A DNA stretch of 64,000 nucleotides from positions 85,473,882 through 85,537,881 of the forward strand of contig CM042016.1 of assembly GCA_023525715.1 (NCBI GenBank). The letters are read 5' to 3'. Below are positions 11,794-24,952 of this stretch, in pieces (position 1 is the first letter of the stretch; each line of letters starts with the position of its first letter). The stretch comes from Cichorium intybus. Taxonomy: Eukaryota > Streptophyta > Magnoliopsida > Asterales > Asteraceae. The notes under the pieces are model-generated. The model had not been told where the DNA came from. It did no database searches and was given only the letters and a program-made list of their open reading frames with translations. A program made the translations under genes and the position numbers.

Positions 11794-11797
<4 letters not shown>

Positions 11798-11918
11798 GGA
11801 TCGAGTGACGACTCTTTTTTCGGTGAGTACATCTTAAAAAAATTAAAAAAATATATATGAATAATAAAATGGATCATATTACTATATTCGAGAAAAAAAG
11901 ATTTGAAAAAAAACTTTT

Positions 11919-14900
11919 TGTGACAACTAAAATTTTGTATAAATGGAAAATAAGTATAAGTCCATTTGATGTTGAGAATGACTAATATTCACGATTATCA
12001 AATGTACAATAGAATGTCAAAATGGTCCAAGAATGTAAAATTATGGGAAAGTTATTGTTAAGACATTTTATTAAGTCAATATGAGATATTAGTTTGATTA
12101 GAATTTTAATTTTTAAGGACATAAGGGCAATGTATGAAATAAAAGACTAAAAGTGAAAAGTTTATTGTGCAAACTTTGGAAATTATTATCTCAAAATCTA
12201 GAAAGATTTGGGCAAAAGTCATCAAGATGATTTTTTAATATTTGAGATAACAAAAGTATAGGAAAAAGATTCGGGTCATTTGGAGTTATAACGAAGAAAA
12301 CATGAAGGTGTGAAAACGGCTAAAAAGTGACAAAAATGACCAACGACCCATGTTTAAGGGGTTGTATCGAAAAATATGGACATTTTCAACTTTAATTAAG
12401 TAGGGAGAAGTTGTACATCTTATTCCCACCCTTCTAAGGATATGAAGCTTGCAAAAATCGGGTGTTAGATGTAGGAGTTATGATGGTATAAAGTTTGTAA
12501 AAAAATAAAAGTACATAATAAGAAGTAATTGCTGAAATTTGTCTAAGACATTACAGCAAGGGTATTTTCGACATTTGTACGTTGACTGGTCAAAAATCAG
12601 ACTTCTCTTTAATTTTTCCTGTGGGCGTATTCAGAAAAACGGGAAAGGATAATCGAGGGTTAATTTCTTTTGGTCAAAATCTGAAAGTATACAGTCACGC
12701 ACACACCATCACGAATTGGAAATCGAGAAGAAGATCTAGAGAGTTAGAACGAGATCGAGAGAGACAGAAGCGAGGTGAGTAGGAGGACTGATTAGGGATC
12801 GATTTTGGTCCATGTGATTCGCGATTTATGGGTTCGGGGCAGAAGGGACGAAGCGACAGCAATAAAAGCCGCTGTCGGCGGTGGCTCCGGCGTCCTGGTG
12901 GTCCGACGACGGTGGGAGGGGGATAGTAGAACCCTATTGCTCCGATTATTGGTGACTTCAACCTCAATTTCAGAATTTTTGCAAGGATTGAAGGTAATTT
13001 CAGAAATCTCAAACCCTAGCTAATTAGTTTGAAAGATGAGATGAATGCATGTTAGTATTGAATTGGGTTTTCTGATACTTCCATATTATGAGTTCAAGAA
13101 CACTAGAAAGTTATGAGCTTGATGCCATGAATTGGAATTCTTGAAATCTTGTTGTATTGAGTTGTAGACTTTAAAAGTCAAATAATGATATAAAGGAATC
13201 ATGATGTGTAAAGCTGAAAGTGGAACTAATTTTTTTTATAATAGCATGCAATGGGTTCAAGAACATTGATGGACAAATGCTTGTGCTTATCGGGTTAAGA
13301 ACTTGTTATTGTGGGTTAACGGTAAATGGGAAGTTTCACATTTGTATATTTATGTGTACTTTGAACAAAAAATTTAGAACTTGGTGGAGAAATGGAGTAA
13401 CAAAACATCCATGGAACCAATTAACTCCATCTTGGAATCAAGTTGGAAGGTAAGGTTCAACTTGGAATTTATTATTATGTAATGATACTTATGAATGTCG
13501 AATGTTTCAAAGGAATTATGTTAAACTTACCGATGGAATGTAATATGGTGATTGTACAAGTTGTTAGGATTTGTAAGTGTGATTTATAAGTTCGTCACAC
13601 ATGTTAGTGTTGGAATGGAATTGTGAATTCCACCCTTTTGGGGACAATTTTGGTATTTTACAAAAAAATGACATAAATAGATCTTAGAATTGAATTGAAT
13701 GACATTTATGAATTATTAGTAATATATTGGAGTCAAGCAAATGGGTAATAGCGTGTTTTGCAAGAACGTTTATTTAACTTTATTGGATTAGTTTTGCCAA
13801 AATGGTATAAAAGAGTAAAATGACAAATGTTTTTGACATCTAAACAACTAGTAATGTTTTTAAGTATGTTAGACTTATAAATTTATTTAAATTACATGTT
13901 AAACTCAAGGAATTCATAATTAGTCAAATTTGGGACAAAAATGATAAAAGTGTCCAAAATGATTAATATGCTTTAAGAAGCATACTTAATCTTTGGAATA
14001 GAATTATATAATGTATAAAAAGAGTACATGTATGATTTGATAAAAATTATATGTTTAGTGGGTAGTATGTACTAACCTCTTAATAATTTAATAGAGGTTA
14101 AAAGATGATGGAAGCAAGTAGAGTCAAGAGCTAGTAGATTTTTGTAGCTAGACATACCTACCGAGGTGAGTACATGAGGATTTTTACGAGGTACATAGCA
14201 ACAAGTTTCAAATATTGAATGTTTTATATTAAATCGTATGCTAAATGTTGTATGAGTAAATGATCTTCCAAATGGTTTTTAAAGCTTGAATTAGCAAGTG
14301 TTTACAAAGATTTATATGGCTTTTTAATGTGAGTCTATATGCAAGTTTTACCATACAGCCATGCTTATGTAGGTTTACTGATATGTTTTGAAAGTATTAT
14401 TTCGCATTAAACCAAATATGTTTTGAAAGTATGATTTGACACTAAGCTGAGTATGTTTTGAAAAGTAAGTTTTGGCATCAAGCCTAATAAGCTAAGAAAG
14501 TGTTTTGGCGTTTAGCCTATAAAGTTTATGAAAGAATGTTTTGGCTACAAGCCCACGACAAGTATGAAAGAATGCTTTGACATTTAGCTTTATGATGATT
14601 ATGAATGAATGATTTGACAGCTAGCAGTATTATTTTTACGAATGACTGGTACTTAATGCAAGCAAAGAAATGTAAATCAGTATGAACAAAGAACATAGTT
14701 CTTTGTGTCCGGGCCATGATGTTCCCGTAACGGAACCTAGAGGAATCTACTGGGGTGGTACACCCTGTCGCGAAGTAGATGTCCTAAAACTTATGATGCT
14801 AGGATGGACTGATTTTGTTCTTTCCATCCTAGTCTAGACTTGGGGTATCATTTAAGGTGGTTAATGCCCTAAATATAAAAATCCAGTTTTGATTGAATAC

Positions 14901-15773
14901 CAGTCAAGTTTAAGTAATGAAAGTTTTATGTTGGTAAGATTTTCATTTAATTTGTTATGGAAAGGCTTTACAAGCAAGATGACAATATATTTCATTTATA
15001 AAGGTTTTGACAACAAGTATTATGTCATGATTCGTTTATGAAACACTTTATTGAAAGTGTCATTACATGATTTGATTACAAATATTTTGAAAATGATAAA
15101 TGTTATATTTACAAATGCTTTGAGTCTAAAACCCATGTATCTCACGAGACATATTTGTCTTGCGTATTTTTGTTTTAAATGCTATGTACTCAGGAACAGG
15201 ATGACTGACATCAGAGGATAGAAAGAAAAGACTTAGAAGCTCTCATCGGGACCTAGATAGAAAAGAGGATTCGAAGATAGAGTACTTATAAAGCGGTATA
15301 GTTATGATGTATATTTGAGAAATGTGATGTTTATAGTTAGAACAACCCTTATAGTTGTATTGTAATTTCTTGCTATGTTCCGTAATGCTTTTGGGCTATT
15401 TTGATTTTGAGTCGAGTCGGTATGGATTTTATCCATTTAGCCCAAAGGTCATGCCAAATTTTCGGTAGAATGATTTTGTAATTACGGGACATTAGCTTGA
15501 GATGTTATGTTGCTTTACTATGGTTGTTTTGATCTGAGTTTGTAAACCCAAAGTTTGTTTAAATACTTTTAAACTTAATTGTTTTGTTGGGACCGGAATT
15601 TTAAGGCGTGACACGAGGTCATGAGAAACATTTTATTTTATAAAGAAACATGGGATTTGAAATATGAGATTTTTTAGCTATTGCGCTCTACTGTTTATGT
15701 GCTTTTAACGATAATGTGTTTTTGGAGCTATTGCGCTTTTAATAAAAAAAAAGAAAAAGTTTGGGGTGTTACA
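11919..15773. mobile_element. Long solo LTR (gypsy-like) with target duplication CTTTT
   Basis: It starts TGTGACAACT, ends GGGGTGTTACA, and is flanked by CTTTT at 11914-11918 and 15774-15778. It is 3,855 bp without gag or pol. That is long for an LTR but within what large plant gypsy families reach; an LTR-only derivative (LARD-like) is the alternative. Inside, 12690-12800 looks like a purine-rich leader with a donor-like GAGGTGAGTAG at about 12772. The small frames at 12582-13023 and 13220-13453 overlap this and have no recognisable content. Confidence 0.7.
14380..14645. repeat. Degenerate tandem repeat in the long LTR
   Basis: About six units of 40-50 bp with TGTTTTGG/TGATTTGAC followed by a variable 'ATTTAGCCT/ACAAGCCC/CTAAGCTG' phrase. 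It is probably an old LTR minisatellite. Confidence 0.6.
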
Positions 15774-15996
15774 CTTTTGGATCATTATTATTTTTTATAA
15801 TGATCCAATGATCCAAAATAAATAAATAAATGGATCATTACTTTTTTCAGTGATCCAAAAAAATTTTCCAATTCATTTTTATAATGATATATTACTATTC
15901 TCGATTTTATGATTTGTATTTTTTTATATTTTTTTCAATTTTTTTAAAGTGTTCTTACGAGTACTCACCGAAAAAAGAATCCTCACCGGAACCGGA

Positions 15997-15999
<3 letters not shown>

Positions 16000-16070
<71 letters not shown>
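16000..16070. repeat. (AT)n microsatellite at a transposon junction
   Basis: About 35 AT units. On the left is the foldback element and on the right, with no gap, is the truncated copia internal region (16071). Confidence 0.97.
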
Positions 16071-16072
<2 letters not shown>

Positions 16073-16948
16073 AGATGGAGTTAGAGAGAGAGAGAGAGAC
16101 AAGATGACATATTGAGATACTATCGGGAAAGTATCCGATCGGATGATCTGCAATAATGTGTATCAATGTAAGACATTTGGATACATAGTAAGAGTGAAAG
16201 GTCGTTTTCGGGTATATAGACATAGAAAGAAAAATCTTGATCCGACTTGGTGATTTCCTTGTGGAGACTTGGTAATAAGCAGGAGTAGTTGTCAGTCAGA
16301 TTTTTATGTTTCGCTTTTGCATGTTTTATTTCCCGAATAATTTGATTATTCAAAAGTCCACAGTTGCTCATACTTTCGGAAGTAAGTAGTGAATTAAGAC
16401 TGTCATGAATTGAATTGTAGATTGTCTAAGGAGTTAGACATAGCAACAGAGTTGCTGCAATATTCATGAGTGCTTAGAAATTGAGATTTGAGTATTGGAC
16501 AAACCCACGCTCAGAGAATTACTTCATGGATTATATCACGAGTAATTCTGAGAAGATAATATATTATGGTCTTGAAACGGAGACATATGAGTTGAAATTT
16601 ACAAGTTGGTTGTACATTGATAATGCGTAAACGCATCAGTAACTCGATGTCATAAAAACATATTGGTGTGCGCGATTTGATGAGTAAAGGATACAAGCAT
16701 ATGAGTCGAAGTTTATTCGGTCCTTTTACCCTAAGGGGAAAAGCGATATCTTTGGGGGCCTCGGTGATTTGGTGTTGACTTATAGTGCGGGCCCAGCTAG
16801 GACTAAATTGATGTGTTCGATTAGAAGTCCTATATCATCACAAATCGGAAATCGGGAAACAAAGTATTAGACATTGAGATTGATTACAATCCATGTCTCA
16901 TGTCCGAACGATGTCTTGTAGAACAGAGGATCATATGATTACTTATCT

Positions 16949-18421
16949 TGTAACGCCCCAAATTCCAACTTTAAATTTTTTTTAAAAAAATACAAGTAAA
17001 ACACAAATAGCTTTATTAGAATGTTAAATCGATGTTCATCAAAACATTTTATCAGAGTATATCTGTCCCGTAATTGTAAAAAAATCTCATTTAATAATAT
17101 AACTGCAAATCATAAATGTGCGATGCACCGCCGTCACCGAGCTCACCCCTTTATCAACTCAAGTACCTGAAAATGTTTTAAAATCAACGGGTAAGCACAA
17201 AAGCTTAGTGAGTTCCACAAGTTACCATACATGCCCACGCGTTAAACAACCCGTCCTCGAGAACGACCCGACCCTACCCTCCATACAACAGCTACGGGCA
17301 TTCATCATACAACAACTATGGATACGGGGCAGTTCTACACATCATACAATAGCTATGGTTTCCCGGTTGTTGCCCAGCCCATCATACAACAGCTATGGGA
17401 CAAGGCAATAGTCCAACTCGTCATACAACAGCTACAAGTGAACACGCATCAGTACTGAGCCCAACAAATAACATAAATTATAGAACAAATCATATAACTG
17501 CAAATAACACACAAGAAGCCTAACATGCAACATCACATAGTAAGGTGAGGATACTCACCTGATTCGTAACCGTGTGGATATTCTCTAATATCCCAACTTA
17601 GCTCATCCAATCACCTAAATCCCACATACACAACATATTAATCACTGACCAAACTCCTATAGACTAGCCTAAAGGTCAGACCCAACATTTGCCATCAAAC
17701 AAGGGTCTAAAATAAGTTCTTGGTCAAACAGTCAATCGACGCGGCGCGACTTCTCCCCTTATGTGTTGCGGACTATCATCGCGCACTTACGGGGTTTACC
17801 CGAACCTGCATCGCCGACATAACCTGTCCACATCGCGGATTCGTAATGGTACGAAATCCCTTTTTGCCCTTAACCAGTACAGCCATCGATTAGGGTTCCT
17901 CTCTACACCCTTCCTAGGATCATAAACTACCCTAAGGTCACTTTCTTATGGACATGCAAGTCCATGCATATCCATGGTCCAAAACCCTAAGTATTACAAG
18001 TCATCAAGACCACTAACCAAGGGATAACATCATATAACGGGATAAAATGGAATTTCAGAAAGGTAGATCCTCTTACCTCACTTCTGAAAAACGGAGTGAT
18101 GTACACGACCCGTTACAAGCCTTCCTTCACGTCGTATCTCATTCTTCCAATCTCTCCAAAACCTTTAAAGCCTTGAAACAAAAGAGCCTCTGCCGAAACC
18201 AGTCGTCTCCACCCCTAGAAAACCTCCAAAAACACGAACCCTAGGGCTGGTCCCTTTATATAGGCATTTAAATCTGAATTAGGGTTTTTCACATCTGCGG
18301 CGCCCCGTGCCGCGGTCCGCCTTATATCGCACCGCACGTACTAGTCATTCGCGAATCCAGATCCCTCCCGAGCCGCACCGCAGATCCTCCCGAGCCGTGC
18401 CACGGTGGAACGGGTCTTACA
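16949..18421. mobile_element. Solo LTR with target duplication TATCT, inserted in copia internal DNA
   Basis: It starts TGTAACGCCCC, ends GGGTCTTACA, and is flanked by TATCT at 16944-16948 and 18422-18426. The undisturbed site is visible at 28351 (ACTTATCTTAGGACG), which confirms both boundaries. There is no coding domain; the frames at 17118-17411 and 18047-18244 fall in repeats and GC-rich LTR text. Confidence 0.88.
17283..17435. repeat. Minisatellite 'CATACAACAGCTATGG'
   Basis: Five imperfect copies of CATACAACAGCTATGG, spaced by 15-30 bp of variable text, lie inside the solo LTR. Confidence 0.75.
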
Positions 18422-18543
18422 TATCTTAGGACGTGTAACTGACTAGGTCAGAGTTCGGCAGCAACTTTTGGAAGCTACAATTTGCTGATCAATTTAGAAG
18501 TTATACTGGCAGTTATAGTCAAATATTTAACCAAGTGGGAGAC

Positions 18544-19323
18544 TGTCAGATTAGGTGTCTAAGCCATGACTATAATGAATATATACTTTATTGATAGTAG
18601 CAAAGTCCTTTTGGGTTATCCTCATAGCTGGCAATTTGACAGAATAACTTTTAAAGAAAGAGATTGATTTATTATGTGATTAATAAATCAATATAAATAA
18701 TTTGTTAATATATTATGAGGATAATATATTAATTAGAAATAGTATTATTTAATTAATAATTAATCAAGAATTAATTCTGAGTTTATTTGGTGATTAATTG
18801 GAATAATTAAAAGTGCAGGGACTGTTTTGTATTTATTCAATAATTGAGTAGTTAAGTAGTGAACAATTATGGAAAGTCCATAATTTTTGGTGAAAATATG
18901 GATAGGTATATCCATAATTTCGAAACTTATATTAAAGATAAATAAGGATTTGAATTAAAGATAAAAGGTTTATCCAATTTGAATTCAAATAGTTTTATCT
19001 CTAAGGTTTATCTACTAATCCTTTTAAGCCTATAAATAGGGGGCTTTGGATCCCCTAATCCTGCACCATATTCCTATACCCTCTCCCTATATCTGGTTTT
19101 TCTTGTTGCTAGCTTTGGGTATGAACCATTAGAGGCACAACGTTTGTGGTGCTCGCTTCCAAAAGATTCAACAAAAGGTTAGTAATTTTCTGTTTATACT
19201 TTTAGTATTTTTTTGAAATTGCCTAAGGTATTAGTTATAGGTTCAAATAGTGAAAACTTAGATCCAATTAGGTTTCATGTGAACTTAAGGGTTAAGTTTA
19301 TTTGTTTTGTCTAAAACCTATCA
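18544..19323 (+). mobile_element. Copia-family LTR (middle LTR of the tandem arrangement)
   Basis: It starts TGTCAGATTAGGTGTC, ends CCTATCA, and has a TATA box TATAAATA at 19031-19038. It is preceded by a polypurine tract (so it serves as 3' LTR of the upstream unit) and followed by a primer-binding site (so it is also the 5' LTR of the downstream unit). Length 780 bp. Confidence 0.88.
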
Positions 19324-19324
19324 G

Positions 19325-19336
19325 TGGTATCAGAGC
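19325..19336 (+). other. Primer-binding site, initiator-Met tRNA type
   Basis: TGGTATCAGAGC begins two bases after the LTR end. It matches the standard plant copia primer-binding site, complementary to the 3' end of initiator tRNA-Met. The same site follows the LTRs at 36302 and 62376. Confidence 0.92.
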
Positions 19337-20121
19337 TATTTGGTTTGTTTTCTATTTGAATTTGCTATAATAGTTAAACCTTTGAATTAGGGTTTATAGA
19401 AATTAAACCCTAAAGGCTTATATTTTGAATTTGGGGCTAGGGTTTCAGAAACCCTAGCCTCCCCCCCTCCCTTGATTTCGATTCCTGCTAGGGTTTTAGA
19501 GGGTTTTTCTATTTTTGTTAATTATGATTAATTAATAAATGGATAACCCTTTACCCTTTATGTGATTTTCGAAATTAGTGGTTATAGGATAGGATTAAAT
19601 TAATTTGATTAATTTGTTAATCCCTATCTGATTTTATTTATTTAATTAATTGTTAGTTAAAATATAAATATTAAATCAAGTAAGGTTTAAATTTAAATTT
19701 AAATTAAAAGTTTAATTTCGAAAATTTAACTAAATAAACCAAAATTATTTTAAAAGTTTAAAATACATCTTATATATATTATTATTAAAAGTTAATATTT
19801 ATATGTATAAGAATTGGTCAGTCAAATCGCTAGTATGCCTCATTCACGAAGCTGATCTATAAGGGGGGTATAAGGAAACTGCCTATAAAATGGCGGTTGA
19901 ATGGGTGTCCACTCTCACCCACCGCTTCCTTGATTAGTGGAGGTTCGTTAGCAGAACGAATTTGATAGGACTACTTAATCTCATTAAAAGTATAATGTTA
20001 TTAATCAAAGTACTAGAACTTGTTTTAATTAAAATCCCAAATCTAGTTACTTTAGGAAAAATGTGAAAGATATGCTAACCCATAAAATTGGACATTACAC
20101 TTTATGAGACATTAGTGGAGC

Positions 20122-20223
20122 GTGTGTGGTTTACCGACACACTAATAAGGGCTCATAAAGAGTGGTAATGGGTATCTCATAAACTATCATTGTTGATGGA
20201 GTGTATGTGGTTAACCGGCATAT
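20122..20223 (+). promoter_or_regulatory. Twin leader hairpins (copy in second unit)
   Basis: Two 21-nt hairpin-like motifs, 20122-20142 and 20203-20223, lie in the untranslated leader. Stem halves are GTGTG.TGGT / ACCG.CACAC in the first and GTATG.TGGT / ACCG.CATAT in the second. The second has an A-U pair where the others have G-C. See the complete element for the main description. Confidence 0.5.
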
Positions 20224-20556
20224 CAATTTGAGATGATAAATGATATTTAGGTTACCAAGCACATTTGCATGGTTATTCACATATTGTTTGTGATCCTTGA
20301 CATCCCATTCACAAATAGAAGAGCATAATCTGAGATTAAACATGCCATTGAACATTTCAATAAACCTTACAGATCTAGGAATTTCATAAGACTGAAATTG
20401 ATAAATGTGTATCTACCTTAATGACCATTATGTTGTGATTACAGCATCCCTCTTCACACCATAGTTGCTGTATTTTGGGTCCTAGCCTTATTAAATAATA
20501 AATTGGGTAATTATTTAAAAGGATTAAAATTAAACTAATAAATTATGATTTTATAG

Positions 20557-21566
20557 ATGTCTGAAACCAGTGTCAACTCTCCTACTCCTCCTCCATAACC
20601 CATTTCTGAAAGTTTCAGAAAGTATCTATTGAATATGGAAAGGCTGACTGGCCTGAACTTTGTAGAATGGCTTTGCAAATGAAGAATGGTTCTCAGTTTT
20701 GCTGGCAAGCCATATCTGATTAAGTATCCACTCCCTGTTCCACTGAAGCATGGCATCACACAATAGCTTTTTGATGAGCATGAATTCTCGATTGATGAAT
20801 CTGAAGAAGTTCGCAGCCTCATGCTAATTGACCATTGACCCCGAGTTCCGCAGGGATTTTGAATTTCTGGGGCCATATGAGTTAGCACGACTGGTTAAGG
20901 AAAGGTTCTGAGTACCGATTGAAAAAGAAACGAACTAGGATCTTCAAGGCGCTTGAAGTGTGCCAGCCAATACCGATTGAAAAAGAAACGAACTAGGATC
21001 TTCAAGGCGCTTGAAGTGTGCCAGCCAATAGAAGAAATAGCCTCAGTCTGCATGATTGAGGGACACATAAGAGAACTTTGTAAACTTGGTCACCCTATCG
21101 ATTGGGAGTTGAGCATTATCTCGACTCGCTTACTAGCCAGTACGATCTGTTCATCCAGATGTACAGGAAAGGGAACTAGGACAAGACTATCATGGAAATG
21201 CATTCGATGTTGACTATGTACGAGTCATTCATAGAGAAACATAGTTCCACTAATTCTACTACTTCGCGATTGAGTCCGGAAATGAGACACATCTAGAAAC
21301 GATCCAGATCGTCTGGACCGGTTCTGAGATGTCTCAAACTGGGAAATGCACAGGGTGGGATACAGACATAGAAAGATTGGAAGATGCTCCAAAGCCGAAT
21401 AGTTTGGAAACTCATATATATCTAAAACTCAAAACTTCTGATCCTTAGTTCCTTAATATAGGATGTGATTGTCACATTTGCTTTGTATGCAAGGACTTGA
21501 TAGGATGCAGGGCATTGACGCATAGGAGCATATTCGGATTGGATCACGAGCTCGTGCAGCTTTGAA
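20557..21566 (+). pseudogene. Copia gag pseudogene
   Basis: It starts ATGTCTGAAACC in the same context as the intact gag at 37653 (acceptor-like TTTTATAG just before the ATG). An early TAA falls in the proline-rich start (CCTCCATAA), further stops and frameshifts follow, and an exact 58-bp tandem duplication lies at 20913-21028. The tail reads CDCHICFVCKD, which resembles the protease-domain DTGCGSHIC region of copia polyproteins. Confidence 0.8.
20913..21028 (+). repeat. Exact 58-bp tandem duplication within the gag pseudogene
   Basis: The block beginning TACCGATTGAAAAAGAAACG runs 20913-20970 and is repeated without difference at 20971-21028. The original (single) state is seen at 37995-38060 of the intact gag. 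A recent replication slip or a local assembly error could give this. Confidence 0.9.
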
Positions 21567-22584
21567 GCTTAGTCAGATATTTTGATCTTGTTGTTAGCTT
21601 ATTAGATGTGTATGACACTGTTATCATATAGTACATTGTTTGAGGATAACTTTGATTTAATAAAATGTTGATTTTCCTTTTCAAAACATAGTTGTTTAAG
21701 TTATCCTTAAAATGTTGTATGAGTGTGTTAATTGCATGGATGGTAATAACTTGAATGTTAGTACATCCAAAATGTATTGGATTTATATATTGTGTTCTTT
21801 ATGATTGTTAAAGTAAGCCTTCATAAGAATCGCTTCAACCAAAGGTTCAGATGGACAGGACTTTGGAATCATTTGACTTAGAGTCACATGATGAAGTGAA
21901 TTCTTAATAGAATTAATTGTTGCAAGAAATGTATCACCCAAAGATCAAATAGACATGATTTTGGAATCAGTTGATGTGACACCCCCAAACCATGATGGCG
22001 GAAACGTCTGAGGGTGGATGACTTCATGAACAGTATCACAACAACGTTTGTACAATAGTGATCAAAGCAAACACATCCATCATATACACAATTGTAAATG
22101 TTACAATAGTTCAAAAGATTGTATGTTTTGAATACAATTACAATATGATATCAAAATACATAGTATGACGCCATAGCGACCCATCGTCAAAGGTTGTAGT
22201 TACCCTATCAATTTCCTGAGAATACAAGTAGTTTGAAAGAGTGTCAACATTACGTTGGTGAGTTCATAAGATTTTTGTATGAGAAAATCCATAATCATTT
22301 TTCCTTGTAAAAGGATAGTGTTTGAAACCAGAAAATCCAATATTTTCTAATAAATGAGTCGTAGTCTTAAAACCCAAAGACCGAGAATGTATAAGTATTT
22401 CTATACTTGAAAATAGTATTACGTAGTTTTATTCTTGTATGAAACAGTGTAAATAGATGTTTACTCGTAGACCAATCATAGATTTAATTCTGTAAAACTC
22501 ATATGTATAAGTAAACCATACTTATATTTATATAACTGATAAAACATAGTTTTAATTTCCATAGAACCAGTGTGTATAAGTAAA

Positions 22585-22840
22585 AACCATACTTATAGTT
22601 GTAACTTGTTAAAATGTAGTTTTAATACCATAAAACTTGTATGAGGAGTCTCTTTCCTTGTAAAAGGTATATTGTAATCCAAGAAAATCCAATATTTTCT
22701 TATGAATGTATCAACCATACTTATAGTTGTAACTTGTTAAAATGTAGTTTTAATACCATAAAACTTGTATGAGGAGTCTCTTTCCTTGTAAAAGGTAGTA
22801 TTGTAATCCAAGAAAATCCAATATTTTCTTATGAATGTAT
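22585..22840. repeat. 128-bp tandem duplication in the solo LTR
   Basis: Two consecutive units begin AACCATACTTATAGTTG at 22585 and about 22713. Each includes GAGGAGTCTCTTTCCTTG and CCAATATTTTCTTATGAATG. They are almost identical. Confidence 0.85.
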
Positions 22841-24657
22841 CCAAGTCTTAAAAACCCAAAGACTAAAATGTATAGTGTAGTTTGTAGTATAAAGGCATTG
22901 AAAATGTATATTTCTACGTAAACAATTTATAAAGTTGATTTCCCAAGCGAGACGCCCTATAACCATACTGTGACCATGTAGGCCTGCTTCGACGTTCTTC
23001 AAGCGTCGGACTGTTATGACATTTGTCACCTCAGACCCGTCGGTCTAGCTGTAGCTAGCAGCTCAGGTGCGGGGTTGTCAATCCCATATAGATCTATACA
23101 CAAATATCACGCTCTCTTACCGAGACTCTGGTTATAAATTTCAGGACTTATAGTATGTACTTAAATAAGCACTGTGAAGACCCGTCTCATAAAAATGTAT
23201 GTATCAATCAACTTGTTAAAGTTTGTATATGAAAAACCTTTGTATTTGCCCATTATCATTTTTACCATGATAATATAGTAATGTATAACAATTATATATT
23301 TTATATAATTATTTGTCCTCTTTAAAACGTCATAGTAACATTTGTATCAACAAACTATTCCTATAATAGTTTATTTTTAGTATTCCGTTGTGAAAAGCAT
23401 ATATTTACAAATATATGTGAAATAACTTATTTAGATGGTTATAAAGAACTTCTTTTAAGATATATTCTCCACAATAGTGGTGTAATAAATTGGTTATACC
23501 CTTTATTAATTCCAATATAATATTTCATGACTATCAAATAAAGAACGGCCAGGTAGAAGATTGGGGAGGCAGGACCCTTTCAGCGTATGTGCCTTTCGGA
23601 AATCCAACAACCTAGCCCAAGTGATCGGCCTAGACACCTCTCTCGTAAGTAGATCATTCAATATTATATTTTGGAACTATAATTGAATTATTGTCATAAT
23701 GATGTTTACAAAATTCACATTTTGTTTACTATTGTTACAAATGAGTATAAATAGCTATTTTTATAGTATAACTTGTATTCTCCCCCTTAAAAACTTGAAT
23801 AAAGATAAAAAGAAGGGGTATTAACTCACCACAATGTCGACTAAGATCTTATCGCCAATTGTTGTTAGATCGCCCGACTCTTCGTGCTTCTAACTCGAAC
23901 TCACTATATTTATAACTAAAATAGCTACTTCTAACGCTCATTCTTCGTATATTTCTATATATATCGAAGAATCTTCTAACAATACTATCTAGTGATATAG
24001 AGATCGAGATTTGAGGTGTGAGGAAATGAGAGGATTGAAGCCTCTACTTATAGTAAATTTATTTTCGTATAGCGGCCCTCAAGATACAAATATTTGATGA
24101 TTATAGCTTTTAAAATTTATTTATGACAAAACATACCCTTAAAATACTCTTTAAATAGATTTAATAGTTTTTATATAAAATAAATGATTTTTTTTTATAA
24201 AAATATAATCTACAAAAATCGTAGTTTAATAATATCAACTTTTTAAATAACAGTCCTTAACTAATTAACGAAAGGGTATTAATTGTAAGTTTAATAAAAA
24301 TATAGGGTTTAAATGTAAATACAATTTCTTTTTAAAGAAAAAGAAAATATTAAATATAAAACTAATATCAATAATATTAAAATTTGACGTCAGATTATTC
24401 GTATCGACGACACCGTTTTGACGGTAAATTTTTCCATTTTATAAAACGGCATAATATTATTGATAAACTTAAAAATACGTATTGAATACGTAGTGTTCGA
24501 AATGAAAATACGAATTCTTTGAGGGTAAAATGTGTAAAATTGATTAAATAATAAAGTGGGGCCCACTTTATATAAAATTAAATTAAAATTAAATTAAAAT
24601 AAAATACAATTTCAAACTTTGAAAATCCACCGGTTTGTTTTCAAACTAACTTTTGAC

Positions 24658-24663
<6 letters not shown>

Positions 24664-24726
<63 letters not shown>
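24664..24726. repeat. (TA)n microsatellite
   Basis: About 31 TA units inside the solo LTR. No second transposon borders it. Confidence 0.97.
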
Positions 24727-24731
<5 letters not shown>

Positions 24732-24887
24732 TAAACGTCGTTTTCAAGTTAAATTATATGTTTTTCAATCATAACTTTTTATGTATAACGTTTGGTAAAA
24801 ATATAACTATATATTTGGAACCGTCATATTTTTATCTATGTTTTGATATAAAATTTGTAATATTCCGACGAGTTTTGAATTTTACCG

Positions 24888-24952
24888 ATTACTATTCACG
24901 TCGGATACTATTCATGCCGGATCACTATTCACGTCGGAAACTATTCACGACG
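24888..24952. repeat. Short tandem repeat ACTATTCACGTCGGA
   Basis: Four 15-16 bp units with small changes (CACGTCGGA, CATGCCGGA, CACGTCGGA, CACGACG), inside the solo LTR. Confidence 0.8.

Larger units (their letters stand above)
11794..15999. mobile_element. Foldback MITE in (TA)n, split by a solo LTR
   Basis: The outer arms are 11794-11918 and 15779-15999. The left arm has CTTTTTTCGGTGAGTAC and the right arm has its inverse, GTACTCACCGAAAAAAG. Homology between arms extends through the adjoining AT-rich text. Removing the LTR and one CTTTT leaves a foldback element of about 345 bp flanked on both sides by (TA)n. Rice Micron elements are a known example of elements targeting (TA)n; I do not claim this is the same family. 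Confidence 0.65.
16071..18543 (+). mobile_element. Truncated copia internal region (3' part), interrupted by a solo LTR
   Basis: From 16071 (GAGATGGAGTTAGAGAG) to 16948, and again from 18427 to 18543, the text matches 27437-28506 of the following unit and, more distantly, 41353-42375 of the complete element. It ends with the polypurine tract AAGTGGGAGAC just before the LTR at 18544. The 5' LTR, gag and most of pol of this first unit are missing; the break is at the edge of a (TA)n tract. Confidence 0.8.

Noticed and set aside
12582..13453. Several frames of 66-105 codons on both strands
   Set aside because: They lie inside the 3.85-kb LTR with its 5-bp duplication; none resembles a known protein.
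15884..16223. Open frames on both strands over the (AT)n tract
   Set aside because: They translate as YIYIYI runs and exist only because the microsatellite has no stop codons in that phase.
17118..18244. Frames of 97 and 65 codons
   Set aside because: They sit inside the solo LTR at 16949-18421 and overlap its minisatellite.
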